The position numbers were made by a program, and so were the translations under genes. The notes beneath the pieces were generated by a model, which made no database searches, was not told where the DNA came from, and worked only from the letters and a program-made list of their open reading frames with translations. Source: Amorphophallus konjac (Eukaryota > Streptophyta > Magnoliopsida > Alismatales > Araceae). From it: a DNA stretch of 64,000 nucleotides. Below are positions 1 through 10,142 of the stretch, piece by piece (the stretch's first letter is position 1; the number at the start of each line of letters is the position of its first letter). Where the stretch lies: assembly GCA_022559845.1 (NCBI GenBank), contig CM040121.1:566482140-566546139 (forward strand), given 5' to 3'.

Positions 1-188
1 GTTTCTGCATTTCTTCCCACGGGATGTAGCTGTCGAGTGGGAGAGCCCCAGTAGGACGAGGGGGAACGTATTCCTCCAGGTCATCAATGAGCCGCTGGAG
101 CCTTTGGAGAGGCGTTGGCTCGGTCGGGAATTGCAGGGCGGCTGCTTGTTCAGCCTGTTTCTTGAGCCGCCTTCTGAGGTTCTTCCTC

Positions 189-908
189 CTATTTTTCTCT
201 TCTCTCTTGGCGATAACTCTCTAAGGGAGTAGGAGGGAGAGGTGCTGGAGCCGGAGTTGACAAATCCGGATGAGGATATCTCCGAGCTGGTGCCCTTGTA
301 GGGCGAGGTCGATGACTCTTTCTTGCCCGGATCTCGATCCAGGCGCCTTCCGCTTGTTGTATCTGGAAGGTGGCATTAATCGCCTGCTCGATCACCTCGA
401 GCGGCAATTCCTGGTATGCCGGAATGCTGGGACTGGCGTCCGAAGACGTGTTCGCGGTTTGGTGCCTTACCCGCGATGGCGATGGAAGCTTATGAGAAGT
501 CGGTAGGCTGGTGCTGGCGTCCGAAGACGTGTGCGCGGTTTGATGCCTTAACCGCGGTGGCGACGGGAGCCTACGAGGAGTCGATAGGCTGGTGCTGGCG
601 TCCAAAGACGTGTGCGCGGTTTGATGCCTTAACCGCGGTGGTGATGGAGATGTCTTTTGCTGAACTGGTACGTTGGGACCGGTGTTGGAAGACATATGCG
701 CGGTTTGATGCCTTACCTGCAGTGGCGGCGACTTCTGTTGAGGAGCGGATAGAGAAGGGCACTGGTCGTCCTGCTCCTTAGTCTTGCCTTTGTAACCATG
801 CTGAGGACTAGGCCTGGCGACCAATGATAGTGTCGCGGGACATTGTCGCTCTGCACAGTTATCCTGACTTTGCGGAATGGAGGAACCTTGTGGCGGTGGG
901 CCCACCAC
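189..908 (-). CDS. Unrecognised reading frame with 27-residue repeats
   Basis: A 239-codon minus-strand frame downstream of the gypsy gag. Its middle consists of about four imperfect copies of a 27-residue unit containing RHQTAHTSSDAS-like wording, matching an 81-bp DNA repeat. The C-terminal part is rich in Arg and Pro, and similar reading continues to the window edge without a recognisable domain. I see no protease or polymerase motif. It may be an accessory segment of the surrounding gypsy element or only an open stretch kept open by the in-frame repeat. Function unknown. Confidence 0.3.
   Translation of the reverse strand: MVGPPPQGSSIPQSQDNCAERQCPATLSLVARPSPQHGYKGKTKEQDDQCPSLSAPQQKSPPLQVRHQTAHMSSNTGPNVPVQQKTSPSPPRLRHQTAHTSLDASTSLSTPRRLPSPPRLRHQTAHTSSDASTSLPTSHKLPSPSRVRHQTANTSSDASPSIPAYQELPLEVIEQAINATFQIQQAEGAWIEIRARKSHRPRPTRAPARRYPHPDLSTPAPAPLPPTPLESYRQERREK
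416..745 (-). repeat. 81-bp in-frame tandem repeat
   Basis: The words GGTAGGCTGGTGCTGGCGTC (from about 501) and GATAGGCTGGTGCTGGCGTC (from about 582) recur 81 bp apart, and weaker copies flank them on both sides, giving about four units. Because 81 is a multiple of three, the repeat stays in frame on the minus strand. Confidence 0.75.
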
Positions 909-1253
909 TTGAATCGAAGCCGCTGAAGACTCCGAAGATGTCTTCTTTGTACTTCAGATTGCGTCAACATGTAGGCGAGAGGACCGGACGGCCCCCCCGC
1001 TGAGGAGGTGTCACGAGGCTGAGGTGGGGCCTCACCCTATTTTTGCTTTCCCTTCCTATCGCGACTGTCGATGGCGGAGATGGGACTGGAGAAGAACTAG
1101 AAGGAGCTGAAGAGCTTGTCATCGTCTCGCCCACCAGAACGTCCTCTCGGCCGAGAAGGCCCGGAGGAGCCTGGCAGTGTCTTCTTCAGGAAAAGGGAGA
1201 GACTTTAACTCCCGCCAGGACCGCCATTGCACGGCCGAAGTGGTTGGGGTTGG

Positions 1254-1556
1254 CTAGATAGTTGTTGGTGCCTGAGAGTCCTCAAGGGTCGGAGGAATAG
1301 GGGAATGGATGACATTGACCGAGAGGTTAGTCGGCTCCGTTTCTTGACTGGCATCCTGCTCTCTACGCCTTTGCAGTCGCTCAAGCGCTTCTTGGGTGTC
1401 AGTCCGGAACTCGAGCCATTCCGGAGGATGCTGGTAAGGCAATCCGTGCCCATTTTCTTGAGGAGAGTTTGGCCACTCTGGCGCATCCCTGGCGATGCTC
1501 AGGGTCTCTTCGATAGCTTGCTGAAGCCTGACGAGCGACATGGAATTTCCTTCCAC
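1254..1556 (-). CDS. Unrecognised reading frame, gypsy relic
   Basis: A 100-codon minus-strand frame starting MEGNSMSLVRLQQAIEET. It is Glu/Gln-rich and partly helical in appearance. It lies between the gag zinc knuckle and the repeat-bearing frame to the left. No domain is recognised and overlapping frames on the same strand are of similar length, so its reality as a protein is doubtful. It is listed only as part of the gypsy relic. Confidence 0.2.
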   Translation of the reverse strand: MEGNSMSLVRLQQAIEETLSIARDAPEWPNSPQENGHGLPYQHPPEWLEFRTDTQEALERLQRRREQDASQETEPTNLSVNVIHSPIPPTLEDSQAPTTI

Positions 1557-1990
1557 ATCGATCTGCTCCCATCAGATCTATTCCTAGATGAGGTGTTGGA
1601 CTTTCTCGCATGACTCGATCGGGTGGCAGATTCTGGCGTGGAAGGGGCAATACTGGGGATGACTACGATCCCAATGGGTGTAGCCAGGAGGCGAGTCGCG
1701 GGGCATGATTTGCCCCCTCTCGACGAGGATATCAAAGAGTCACCGGGTTCTCTCCCTAGGAAGGAGAGAGGTCTCTGATCATGCCAGGGCCTCCACCCTG
1801 GATACCAGATCGAACGTTCCCTTCGACTGGCGCTGGGCCCCTCTGATTCATCATCAGAAAGAGAGAATGCGGCCATCATGTGGATGACATTGGCCGAGGG
1901 TTGAGCCACGCGTGCCGCTTTACCTGGCCTGGCCCATGTATGTGGTTGCGGAGGATCAACGAGACCGCTCTTCATCTTGACTAGGCCGTC

Positions 1991-3476
1991 TCAGATCAGC
2001 TTCTGCGCCTGAGTCTTGAAGACGTAGCAATCTTCAATTGAGTGACCCAGTATGCGATGGTACAGGCAATAGTTGGGATCGTCGGTCTTTAGCGCCTCGT
2101 CCGGCTTGTGGATTTCTGGCAGCTCGACAATCTTTTGAGCCATGCAGAGGTTGAAGAGCATCTTCGTGTGTTCCTTCTTAAAGAGAAGGGTGTCTTCATG
2201 CGCTCCGAAAAGGAGGGAACAGCCGGCTTGTCCGCTGGCTTTTTGTCAGAGCCACTAGATTCGACCGCTTTACTGGCCTTAGTGGCAGGGGTGAACTCTA
2301 CGATGTTCACCTCCTTACCGGGCTGGCGTTCTCGCGCTTGTTTACCCTTTGTTGCGGTATAACTCGGGTTGTCGGCGAAGAACATCTCTATCTCGGCAAC
2401 TGTCGAATTGAGCTGGTCGAAGCCTTTGATATTGGTACCGAGAAGCTTTCTCTGACCTCGGCCGCCAGACCTCGACGACATATAGTGATGGCGTCCTCCT
2501 TGACGGGTGGATTGACGCACCTCATGCTGAGGTCTCGCCACTTTTTGATGAAGTCGAGGGTGCTCTCGCCCTTTTTCTGCCAAATTGAGCAGAGTTCGGC
2601 TAAGGAGACCTTTCGCTCGGCCGTTTAAAATCGGTCGAGGAACTTCTTCTAGAGATCCGCCCAGTCGATGACTGAGCCGAGCTTTAGGCGGGAGTACCAT
2701 TGGAAGGCCGTCCCTGTGAGCGAAGTGGCGAAGTAGCGGAGGAGATAGGATTCCTCCAACGCTAACTCACCCATGGCCGTAACATAGTAGGCCAAGTGCT
2801 CATGTGGCGACCCCTGCCCGTCGAACTTTTGCAGCTTCGGGGGCTTGGAGTATTCTGGAGGAAGCTTTTTTAACTGGTGGTGAAGCGGGTAGGGTACACT
2901 GTAGAGATCCACCGTGACCGTCCCTTCACCATATTGGGCGAGCTTTGTCTCGACAATGCGCTCGATCATCTGGCGTTGCGCCAAGAGATTTTCTGGCATT
3001 GGCGTATTGGAGGCTCGTGGTTGAGTATCAACCGGGGGCGTGCCAAACCCAGTTGCCAACGGGGTTCGGGCAATCGCCGCTGAAGTGTTGGCAACGTCGT
3101 GAGCCACCGGGGGTACTGGTGCCTCGGCCTGAGGCCTGACAGGTTGCTGAGGATGAAGGTCTCGCTCCTGCAGAAGGTCTTGCAGGAGGGCCTTCAGATG
3201 CTGGTTCTCCTTCATTAGAGTGTCGAGGGTCACTTCCTGAACCTCGTTTGCAGGCAGGTCGTTGTTGACCGGCTCTGCATTGATAGGAGGGTCGCGGTCT
3301 TCCACCGGGACCTCTTCTGCGCTTTCCGACGCTTGCGGTCCGGCAGAAGTGTCGATGTGACCTGTTGAAGGAGGTGGCGGAGCCTGATGGCGCGGCCTCC
3401 TGAAGTGAGACAGGGGCTGGTTCAAATCGTCAGACTGGGTGTCTGGCTGGTGTCCGGTGGTGTAACACGTGAACAC
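1991..3476 (-). pseudogene. gag: Ty3/gypsy gag polyprotein, frameshifted
   Basis: Gag would form the capsid and nucleocapsid of the element. The first frame (3476-2649) has a Pro/Glu-rich N-terminal part, then a capsid-type core including KFDGQGSPHEHLAYY and LTGTAFQWYSRL, typical of the plant Retrotrans_gag domain. Reading then shifts frame: GTNIKGFDQLNSTVAEIEMF at about 2430-2370 belongs to the end of the same core. At about 2075-2030 a zinc knuckle YCLYHRILGHSIEDCYVFK keeps its C-x2-H-x4-H-x4-C ligands, followed by a stop at 1991. At least two frameshifts are needed to join these parts, so it is a pseudogene. No symbol-level family is claimed. Confidence 0.75.
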
Positions 3477-3889
3477 TCGAACCGCATCATTGATAAACTG
3501 GGCTGTCCGCTTCCTTCGCGGATGTCGCTCGGGGCGGACAGGCGTCCCTAGTCTGTCAAAGACCGAGATGCGTTGCGGAGGGGGCTCACTCCCGATGTTA
3601 GCCGGAGGAGAACCCTGGACAGGTTGCTGGATGGCCCGGGGACGGGCTCTCCTTTGCCTCCGCGTGCTTGAGCGGGGGACATTGGACGACTGGGCGTCAT
3701 CAGACGATGCTGCTGCGAGACCAGCCGCATCCCGTCTGATGCCGCGTCTGAGTGCTCGCAGGGGGTTGGTGATACGCGCCCTCCGAACAGCTTGAGCTTC
3801 TTCTGGGGTGACCCAGATTCTTCTCAGGTCCGATTGCTGGTCTCCCTTGTTGCCACTTTTCCGATGAGTCCTCTTGGGAGGCCGTGTGC

Positions 3890-4492
3890 CTAGCTGCGGT
3901 GAGTGCCCCCGGGCTGCCGCGAGGAACCCGCTCCTTTGAGCTTCGCCCCATCCTCTCGTGTTTGACGCAAGAGGTCAAAACAATTGGAAGTGGGGATGGT
4001 AGGAATGGTCTGTTCTTGGGGTATAATTGGCACACCCCCGTCGAGACGGATCCACAAGTCCCCGACAAGGACCGTCTTGCTGGAGTTGCTGGTTGTAGCA
4101 GTGAGTCGCCTGCCTCTACGGCCATGGCGACGCTTCTTCTGAGGAGCCGAGGAAGACTCTGCCCCAAGATGGTAGATCGAGAAAACATGGCCCGGAACGA
4201 ACGTCAAGATGAAGCCGTCGATCCGAAGTGCCGGAATCGGTCCCCGGGGTAAGTAACCCTCACCGGGAGTCGATAGCTGGGTGACTTGGGTGTAAGCCTT
4301 CGCCCGCGCCGATAAGAGTGTCACCGAGGCTCGAGATGACACTCTTGCACCGGGAGGTGATGCCGTTGGAAGTACCGGGGCGTCGACGCCCATTGGTCGA
4401 GGACCCGTGGTGGGCGCCGGCGTAGTCTGGGCTCGGGTCGGAATGCCCGAGGAAGGTGCTGAGAAAAGATGCCCTCTTGGTGGAAGACCCAC
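3890..4492 (-). CDS. Reading frame upstream of gypsy gag
   Basis: A 200-codon minus-strand frame just 5' of the gag. The N-terminal third is Pro/Thr/Ala-rich and overlaps the 84-bp repeat. The middle contains PRGPIPALRIDGFILTFVPG and a basic run KKRRHGRRGRR. No known domain is recognised. It could be an extra 5' product or untranslated leader of the gypsy element. The frame is not continuous with gag, so a coding role is uncertain. Confidence 0.25.
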   Translation of the reverse strand: MGLPPRGHLFSAPSSGIPTRAQTTPAPTTGPRPMGVDAPVLPTASPPGARVSSRASVTLLSARAKAYTQVTQLSTPGEGYLPRGPIPALRIDGFILTFVPGHVFSIYHLGAESSSAPQKKRRHGRRGRRLTATTSNSSKTVLVGDLWIRLDGGVPIIPQEQTIPTIPTSNCFDLLRQTREDGAKLKGAGSSRQPGGTHRS

Positions 4493-5010
4493 GGGGAGAG
4501 CCGGCTTGACTGGAGCGCGGGACCGGGGTCACGAGTGCACTACTGGGGAGCCGTAAACTCGGGGCTGTGAGCCCGTGTTGAGTGTCGGCCTTGTCGGGAT
4601 TCGGGGTGGAAGATCCGATGCAGATGCTGGGAAGCCGTAAGCCCGGGGCTGAAAGCCCGTGTTGGGTGCCGGCTTTACTGGGGCTCGGGGTTGAAGACCC
4701 GAGGTGGATGCTGAAAAGCCGTGGACCCGGGGCAAGGAGCCCGTGTCGGGTGCTGGCTTAACTGCAGCTCGGGATTGAGGACCCGAGGAAGATGCTGAGA
4801 AGCCGTAGACCCGGGGCAGGGAGCCCGTGTCGGGTGCTGGCTTAGCTGCGGCTCGGGATTGAGGACCCGAGGAAGATGCTGGGAAGCCGTAGACCCGGGG
4901 CAGGGAGCCCGTGTCGGGTGCTGGCTTAGCTGCGGCTCAGGGATGGGGACCCGAGGAAGATGCTGGGATGGCGACCAAAGTCTGGGGCGCAGGGCTCGTG
5001 TTGGAGATCG
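4370..5010 (-). repeat. 84-bp tandem repeat, about 7.5 copies
   Basis: Units begin with GCTCGGG-like wording at 4431, 4515, 4599, 4683, 4767, 4851 and 4935, exactly 84 bp apart. The central copies (4767-4934) are nearly identical and outer ones are diverged. On the minus strand each unit encodes 28 residues with a core like PRVYGFPASSSG. A period divisible by three suggests expansion inside a coding frame. Confidence 0.85.
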
Positions 5011-5037
5011 GACGAGGCTGGCCTCGGGAGCTAACGT

Positions 5038-5487
5038 TCACCTGGACCGGCGTTGATCTGAGGCCCTATAGGGGCCTGCAGTGACAGTCAGGCGCCCGAC
5101 CCTCGGGCGGGACACTGGAGCTGGAGGCGCGCATGGCACATTGGCCGCAGGGGCCACCGGAGAGACTGGAGTTGGCTGAGAAGCAGCCACAGGGATCACA
5201 CCCAGAAAGTAGGGCGATCCGATAACCGGGGTGAAGCTGCCGAAAGCGATCGGCGTCGCCAAGTAGCCCACCCGGGCGTGGGTGGCGATGACGTTGGGAC
5301 CGTAAGTAACGGCTGCCATGGTTGCCGGAGTGTTGAGTGTCGCGGAGGCGACAGTCGCTGACAGCCGCCGAGAGCGGCTCGACGATCGAAACGTGGATCG
5401 GAAGCTGCTGGGGAATGCGTGCACGAGTACTCTCCTCTGCCTCTCCTGCAAGGACAGGGAAAGGGCACTGGGCTTCAGGGCTGGCAC
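5038..5487 (-). CDS. Leader reading frame of gypsy relic
   Basis: A 149-codon minus-strand frame starting MPALKPSALSLSLQERQRR. The first 60 residues are Ser/Arg/Thr-rich and the remainder is hydrophobic and Ala/Pro/Val-rich. No domain is recognised. A TATA-like GGCATAAAAACG lies about 70 bp upstream at 5559-5570, so this could be a short leader product, but nothing else supports expression. The 84-bp repeat follows directly. Confidence 0.25.
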   Translation of the reverse strand: MPALKPSALSLSLQERQRRVLVHAFPSSFRSTFRSSSRSRRLSATVASATLNTPATMAAVTYGPNVIATHARVGYLATPIAFGSFTPVIGSPYFLGVIPVAASQPTPVSPVAPAANVPCAPPAPVSRPRVGRLTVTAGPYRASDQRRSR

Positions 5488-5558
5488 AGACTTTTTTTCA
5501 GCAAAAAGAAGGAAGGCGGGAGACGTCCCACCGGGCGTGTCATCCTCTCTGTTGCGCG

Positions 5559-5570
5559 CGTTTTTATGCC
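5559..5570 (-). promoter_or_regulatory. TATA-like box upstream of leader frame
   Basis: Read on the minus strand the sequence is GGCATAAAAACG, about 70 bp before the 5487 start. It is a plausible TATA element, but it is a lone short match. Confidence 0.2.
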
Positions 5571-7948
5571 GGTTAACCGGGGTGAAGGAAGGAATACAGT
5601 GGGGAAGGAAAATACGAGAGTTTGATGTATCTCAGGTATCCTCCTTACGGGTGCATGCCTCTCACGGCGGTACCGGGCACTCTCCTTTTACGGAAAGTCG
5701 AAAGGGGTGGAATGGCACGGGAATGTCGGGCTAAGGGTTAACCGGACAGGGTGCGGGTGTGCCAGTCGATCTCTCGACAATCACTCATGGAACCAAGGTT
5801 TGACCTGGGAAGCGCCACCAGGGCGCGGCACGTGGGCTCAGGAGATCGGGCGACACGTGGAGAGAACGGGTTCCATGGGTGCGAGTGCGTAGGCGATTGC
5901 GGGAATCGTGTACATGACGTCTTTCCCCACTGGTCGCAAGCAACCGGTGTTTATTTACATCAGATTGAATCCGAATACCTTCGTTCCATGCTGAAGAAAA
6001 GTCTGTATATGTGTGTGAAGCCATGGGTGTAGGGCCGGGCGCATTCAACAGCTAGGGGTACGTGTTAGATTGAGGGGTGTTTGTTGGGGGTGGAGTGTTA
6101 GGCACGGATGCCGAAGGATACAGATAGGAGATTGAAGGCCGGGACGCGGGTGCGAGGGCACTCGTCCAATCGACGGTGTTGTGCTGAGACGCATATTTCT
6201 TTACGGGAAAGCCGTAATGGCTAAAGTACAACTGGCGCATGCCATGGGACAATTCCGATGTGCTAGTCGGTCCCCGGGTCGATGCGTGATGTATACACAC
6301 ATGTGCATTTTACAGAGGGGTCCTCCCGTGGTGTGGGCCGCGGCCGTGGTGCCAAACGGGGGCCTACAACTGGATAATTGAGGGGATCCGTCGATCCAGC
6401 ATCTGGACGAGGGTCGGACGCGGCTCGAGTTGAGCGGTCGGACATGGCTTCGTGACTGTGAGTGAGCATGACGTCATGGCACGCGAGTGGTTGCGACCGA
6501 CGGGCGTGCGAGGGGGAATCCCGGCATGAGGGGACGTCCGCCCATATCACAACGTCTCACACACGGTGGGTGTCGACTTGTGTGTGACGACTACCTACGG
6601 CGTGAGGGGAGCGCGAACGACATACCCCCGGCGTAGTAGACCGCCGAACAAGTCACCCACACAAAATTCTCCTTTGCTCCGCGCTCGAAGTCTTGTGCTT
6701 GCCGGGTGCCAGACGATCTTACATATTGCTGGATGCTTTGTATTGGATTGATTGATGCCCCACCCCTTGAGATCCTAAGGGATATTTATAGGGGAAGATG
6801 AAGGGTCACAAGGGGTTTACGCGGACCAGCCAGGGGGGGTGAGCTAATCCTCGTAAACCCAATGGAATAGTGCTTGGGTTACGGGCTGAGAGAGAGATGG
6901 AAAGGGGTTTAGGCGGCTATGCTTTTTTCTTATTGAATTTTTTTTTTTTGGGGGTTTGATTGGGGGTTTACGCAGACCAGCCAGGGGGTCCTGGTCCAAG
7001 GGTAGAAGTCTGTAGGGGTTGGAAGGAGGCGTTTTGGGCCCATGGGCCTTACCTCGTGCTACGTGCCGCGCTGTACGGTGGGTTGGCAGGGTAGCCTCGG
7101 GTTGGCCCGAGAGCTAAGTTCGGTGGGTTGTTGCCACGTGTCTGAGGGTTGGGGGTGGCCCCGACTTGCTGGGGGGGTTGTTGTAGGACCCAACTGGCGT
7201 ACTGGAATCACGGGGTGGCCCATGGTCTTGTGTAGAAGGGTTGAAACATATGCGCCCACAAGGTGTTCGGAAAAATGCCGAACACACGTGTGTGAGCCGT
7301 ACGTACATGTTGCGGGCCTCCAAAGCCTGTGGTTGACTCGCTCAGGTCTCCCTTTGACCTTGGAGGGTTGAATGAAGAGTCTTGGAGTGGGCCCGCGACT
7401 CTTTTGTTGGATGCCACGTGGCGTGGCTTAACGTCGGGGTGCCCCCGGGTGATCCCAGGCTGCCATATAAGACGCGGGCAAAGCCCGTATGAGAGTGGCC
7501 GGAGTTGACCCCGAATACTTGTTTGTGCCTCCGCGCGTCACGGCGCGTTGATCGGGACCCTTGTGGGGACCTTTAGGGTGTAGAAAGGGCTAGGTAGCCC
7601 GTGCCTTGAAGGTGTTCGGGGAAATGCCCGAACCCTTATTCCTTATCGTTTTGGCTGGGAAATTTTCTGGGTACAAGAGAACCCCAAACACATGGGGATA
7701 GGCAATAGTGAAACGAGGGATCAAGTTCATCTTAGTTACCTAAGTTTATGAGTGTTGCTCTTGCTAGAGTTATGTACTTGAAAGTTGTATTGTGCCTCTC
7801 AAGGCTTAATGTTGTTGTAAAACTTTATTTCAATGAAATAAAAGTATCATATTTTCATTATCTCTCTTTGTGGTTGGATCCTATTATACATGCTCTGATC
7901 GACACGAGTGTTACGACTCGTCGCGCCTCGATATTCCGCGTCAGGGCG
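5571..7948. other. GC-rich repeat-like DNA without a recognised gene
   Basis: No coding frame with a known domain was found. The phrase GTTTACGC(G/A)GACCAGCCAGG occurs at about 6817 and again at about 6966. TATA-like motifs on the plus strand occur at about 6783 (GATATTTATAGG) and 7465 (CCATATAAGACG), and CACGTG cores at about 7135 and 7414. An AATAAA signal lies near 7838. The order TATA then AATAAA resembles the 3' part of a plus-strand LTR ending near GGCGTGACA at 7953, but no partner LTR or TSD was found. Confidence 0.3.
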
Positions 7949-8479
7949 TGACACCCCAAGCATGTTATTTTTCTCGAATAAGAAATAAACCCTTTCTTGA
8001 TCATGAAACGGGGAACATACAAGGATGGGTCAGAATCTATCGATCTAGCCCCCTACCTCTGAGGAAGATTTTACGCGTCGAAAATGTCGGAAACGCCGAA
8101 TCTCGCAATCGAACCGCCGCCCCGACGCATGAACCCACGTCACACCACCTCTCGATCTTGCCCCACGTCCCGTCATCTGGCGCCACCATCGTCCGGCCAC
8201 CTCACCTCTCCATGCCAGCCGTCGGCCGCTGGAGGAGGGAGAGGAGAGAAATGAGGGAATAGAGAGGGGGTGGAGGTTATTTATAAGTTTTTATTTTGAG
8301 GTTTAAAATCTAGAAATTAGGAATTTTGCACATTTTATCTCAATCGACATCGAAAAATGTGGAACTCACTCATCACGTCATGATGACTACAAAATAATTT
8401 AATGATTATTATTTGGAGATCCAAATATCCAATATTGTTCAAAATCCGAACACGCACGGGAACACGCTCCGATACTTAC
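7949..8479 (-). mobile_element. Possible gypsy LTR fragment
   Basis: The right end reads CGATACTTACA on the plus strand, and on the minus strand a TATA-like CTTATAAATAACC near 8275-8287 is followed by CT-rich sequence and a GAGGTAGGGGG motif. The same order is seen in the solo LTR at 14184-17068. The left edge, TGACACCCCAAG, resembles that LTR's TGTAACGACCCAAG. This is a weak similarity-based call, with no TSD. Confidence 0.25.
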
Positions 8480-8687
8480 AAGGACACAATTTGATATCTA
8501 TGAATATTACAAATAGAGAGAGATAGAGATAGAAGGTTACCATGCTACATTCTGCATATTCTCTCTCTTACATGCACTTTTAGTGGAAGTCAAAACCCAA
8601 AAACCCTTCTCACATATTTTCTTTTTTTCCTCTTCTCACCTCACTACTATTTTCTCTCACCTTCACTTCACTATCTTTTATGTATCT

Positions 8688-9907
8688 TTTTTTGTAACAA
8701 GGAGAAAGCAACTTTCATTTAGCCGGCAGAGAAATACATACAGAGTGGAGTACAGGGTATCCGCCCAAGCCAAAGGTAGAATAACAACATCGAAGCAATA
8801 GACCCAAACCCCAAACAAAGGAATACTGAACACATTCCCAACTTACACGGACGTGGATGGTCCGACAGAAGGAGTTGAAGTGCACAGCTGAGCAGTGTGA
8901 GCCGTGGGACAGAGAGGATATCTCAGAATACATGCATCAGAGATGCATGGAGTAAGCTCGCCAACACGAGACATCATCGGAGACGAGTCCATGGTGATCT
9001 TCCTCGGTGCGTAGATCCTACAAGTTCTGAACGATCTCCAGATACGGCGCATTTGCCGTATGTAACCAGCTAGAGGCCATTTCGAAGGCCAGGTAGCCAG
9101 GTCTGGAGGGGTTTGAACAGATGGCCGGGAGGCACCGGGAAGACAAGGGAGTTTGTACCGAGGGGCACTGGGTAGAGGGAGGGACGGACCTTGTCAAAAT
9201 AGGATAGTGAAAGTTGCAGAGGGGGAAGGTGGGAGAAGCCGACAGCCGAAAGGGAATAACCGATCTGAGAAAATGGGGTAAAGAGGTGGAGGGATCCAAG
9301 GAAGGTGGGGAGCCACAAAATATCAGTCAGTTACCCAACAAGATGCTATTGACCGGTGGATGGGAGAAAAGAGAGAACGGGCGAAACGGGGGGCCGATGG
9401 TAGGGAGGGGGGGCACGGGTGAGGGAAAGTGCAGGCCAGATGGCTGAAACGATGCTGGCGAGAGAGGTGGAGTTGGGGGACGGGATATGGCTGGATGGTG
9501 AGGGAGAGATCGGGGGGTGAGGGAGCAGGGGGTGGGGAGCGAAGGACGGAGAGCTAGAGGGTAGGGGCAGGGAGGCCTAACCGCAAGTGGGTGGGGGCAG
9601 GCTGAGGGACGACGGCGGGAGAGAGGGAGGCGGGAGGGGCCAAGGAGGTGGGGGCAGGCTAAGGGATGACGGCGGGAGAGGGGGAGGCGGGAGGGGCTGG
9701 GGGAAGGGAAGGGGGGGAAGATGATAGGAGGGCTGAGGAAACATACCTGGAGGAGAGGGGAGGGGGAGTTCTCGGTGGGAGCTCCCCCCACCCGACGTTC
9801 CACCGACGGAGCGCCGATGAGGGAGCCGTCGGAGAGATCCGACGAAGTAAACACCGCCGGCGGCGGTGAGGGTTTTCGGAAGTAGGTGGGAGCTCCCACC
9901 TACCCCC
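8688..9907 (-). mobile_element. LINE-like retroinsertion with 15-bp TSD
   Basis: Perfect 15-bp direct repeats ATCTTTTATGTATCT flank this 1220-bp segment (8673-8687 and 9908-9922). A short T run at its left edge is a poly(A) tail if read on the minus strand. Long TSDs plus a 3' A tract are hallmarks of target-primed retrotransposition, as for LINEs, SINEs and retrogenes. The 5' end (right side) carries a perfect 22-bp palindrome centred on GAGCTC. A start MGAPTYFRKPSPPPAV lies at 9899, followed by Pro/Ser-rich reading and a splice-donor-like CAG/GTATGT near 9748. No reverse transcriptase is present, so the copy is non-autonomous or internally deleted. Confidence 0.7.
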
Positions 9908-10142
9908 ATCTTTTATGTATCTACTTCACCACCTACACACTATATGTATGTATGAATAAGAAGACTCCCTCCATCCCTAGTTATAGCGGAAGGAATGGGG
10001 TTGAGGCTGTAAGAAGGGGGGTTACGTGGTGGTTTACATGGAAGATAAGTGGAAGGGAAGAGAAGAAAAAAGAAGAGAAGATATTTTTACATGAATGGGT
10101 AAAAGATAATGTCGCATGGGATAAAAGAAGAAGGATTTTGTG

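Larger units (their letters stand above)
1..5487 (-). mobile_element. Degenerate Ty3/gypsy retrotransposon, gag-side portion
   Basis: Minus-strand reading frames across this stretch include a Retrotrans_gag-type domain and a gag zinc knuckle, which mark a Ty3/gypsy element read right to left. Reading runs leader frame (5487-5038), an 84-bp tandem repeat, a Pro/Ser/Arg-rich frame (4492-3890), gag (3476-1991), then further frames (1975-189) containing a second tandem repeat. No protease, reverse transcriptase or integrase is visible, so pol would lie left of the window. Stops and frameshifts break the frames, so the copy is inactive. No 5' LTR or primer-binding site could be fixed to the right of 5487. 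The family resemblance is recognised from gag only; the lineage is not assigned. Confidence 0.7.

Noticed and set aside
9327..9899. A 190-codon Pro/Ser-rich protein gene
   Set aside because: After the first 50 residues the reading is low-complexity and crosses a splice-donor-like site; kept only as part of the retroinsertion.
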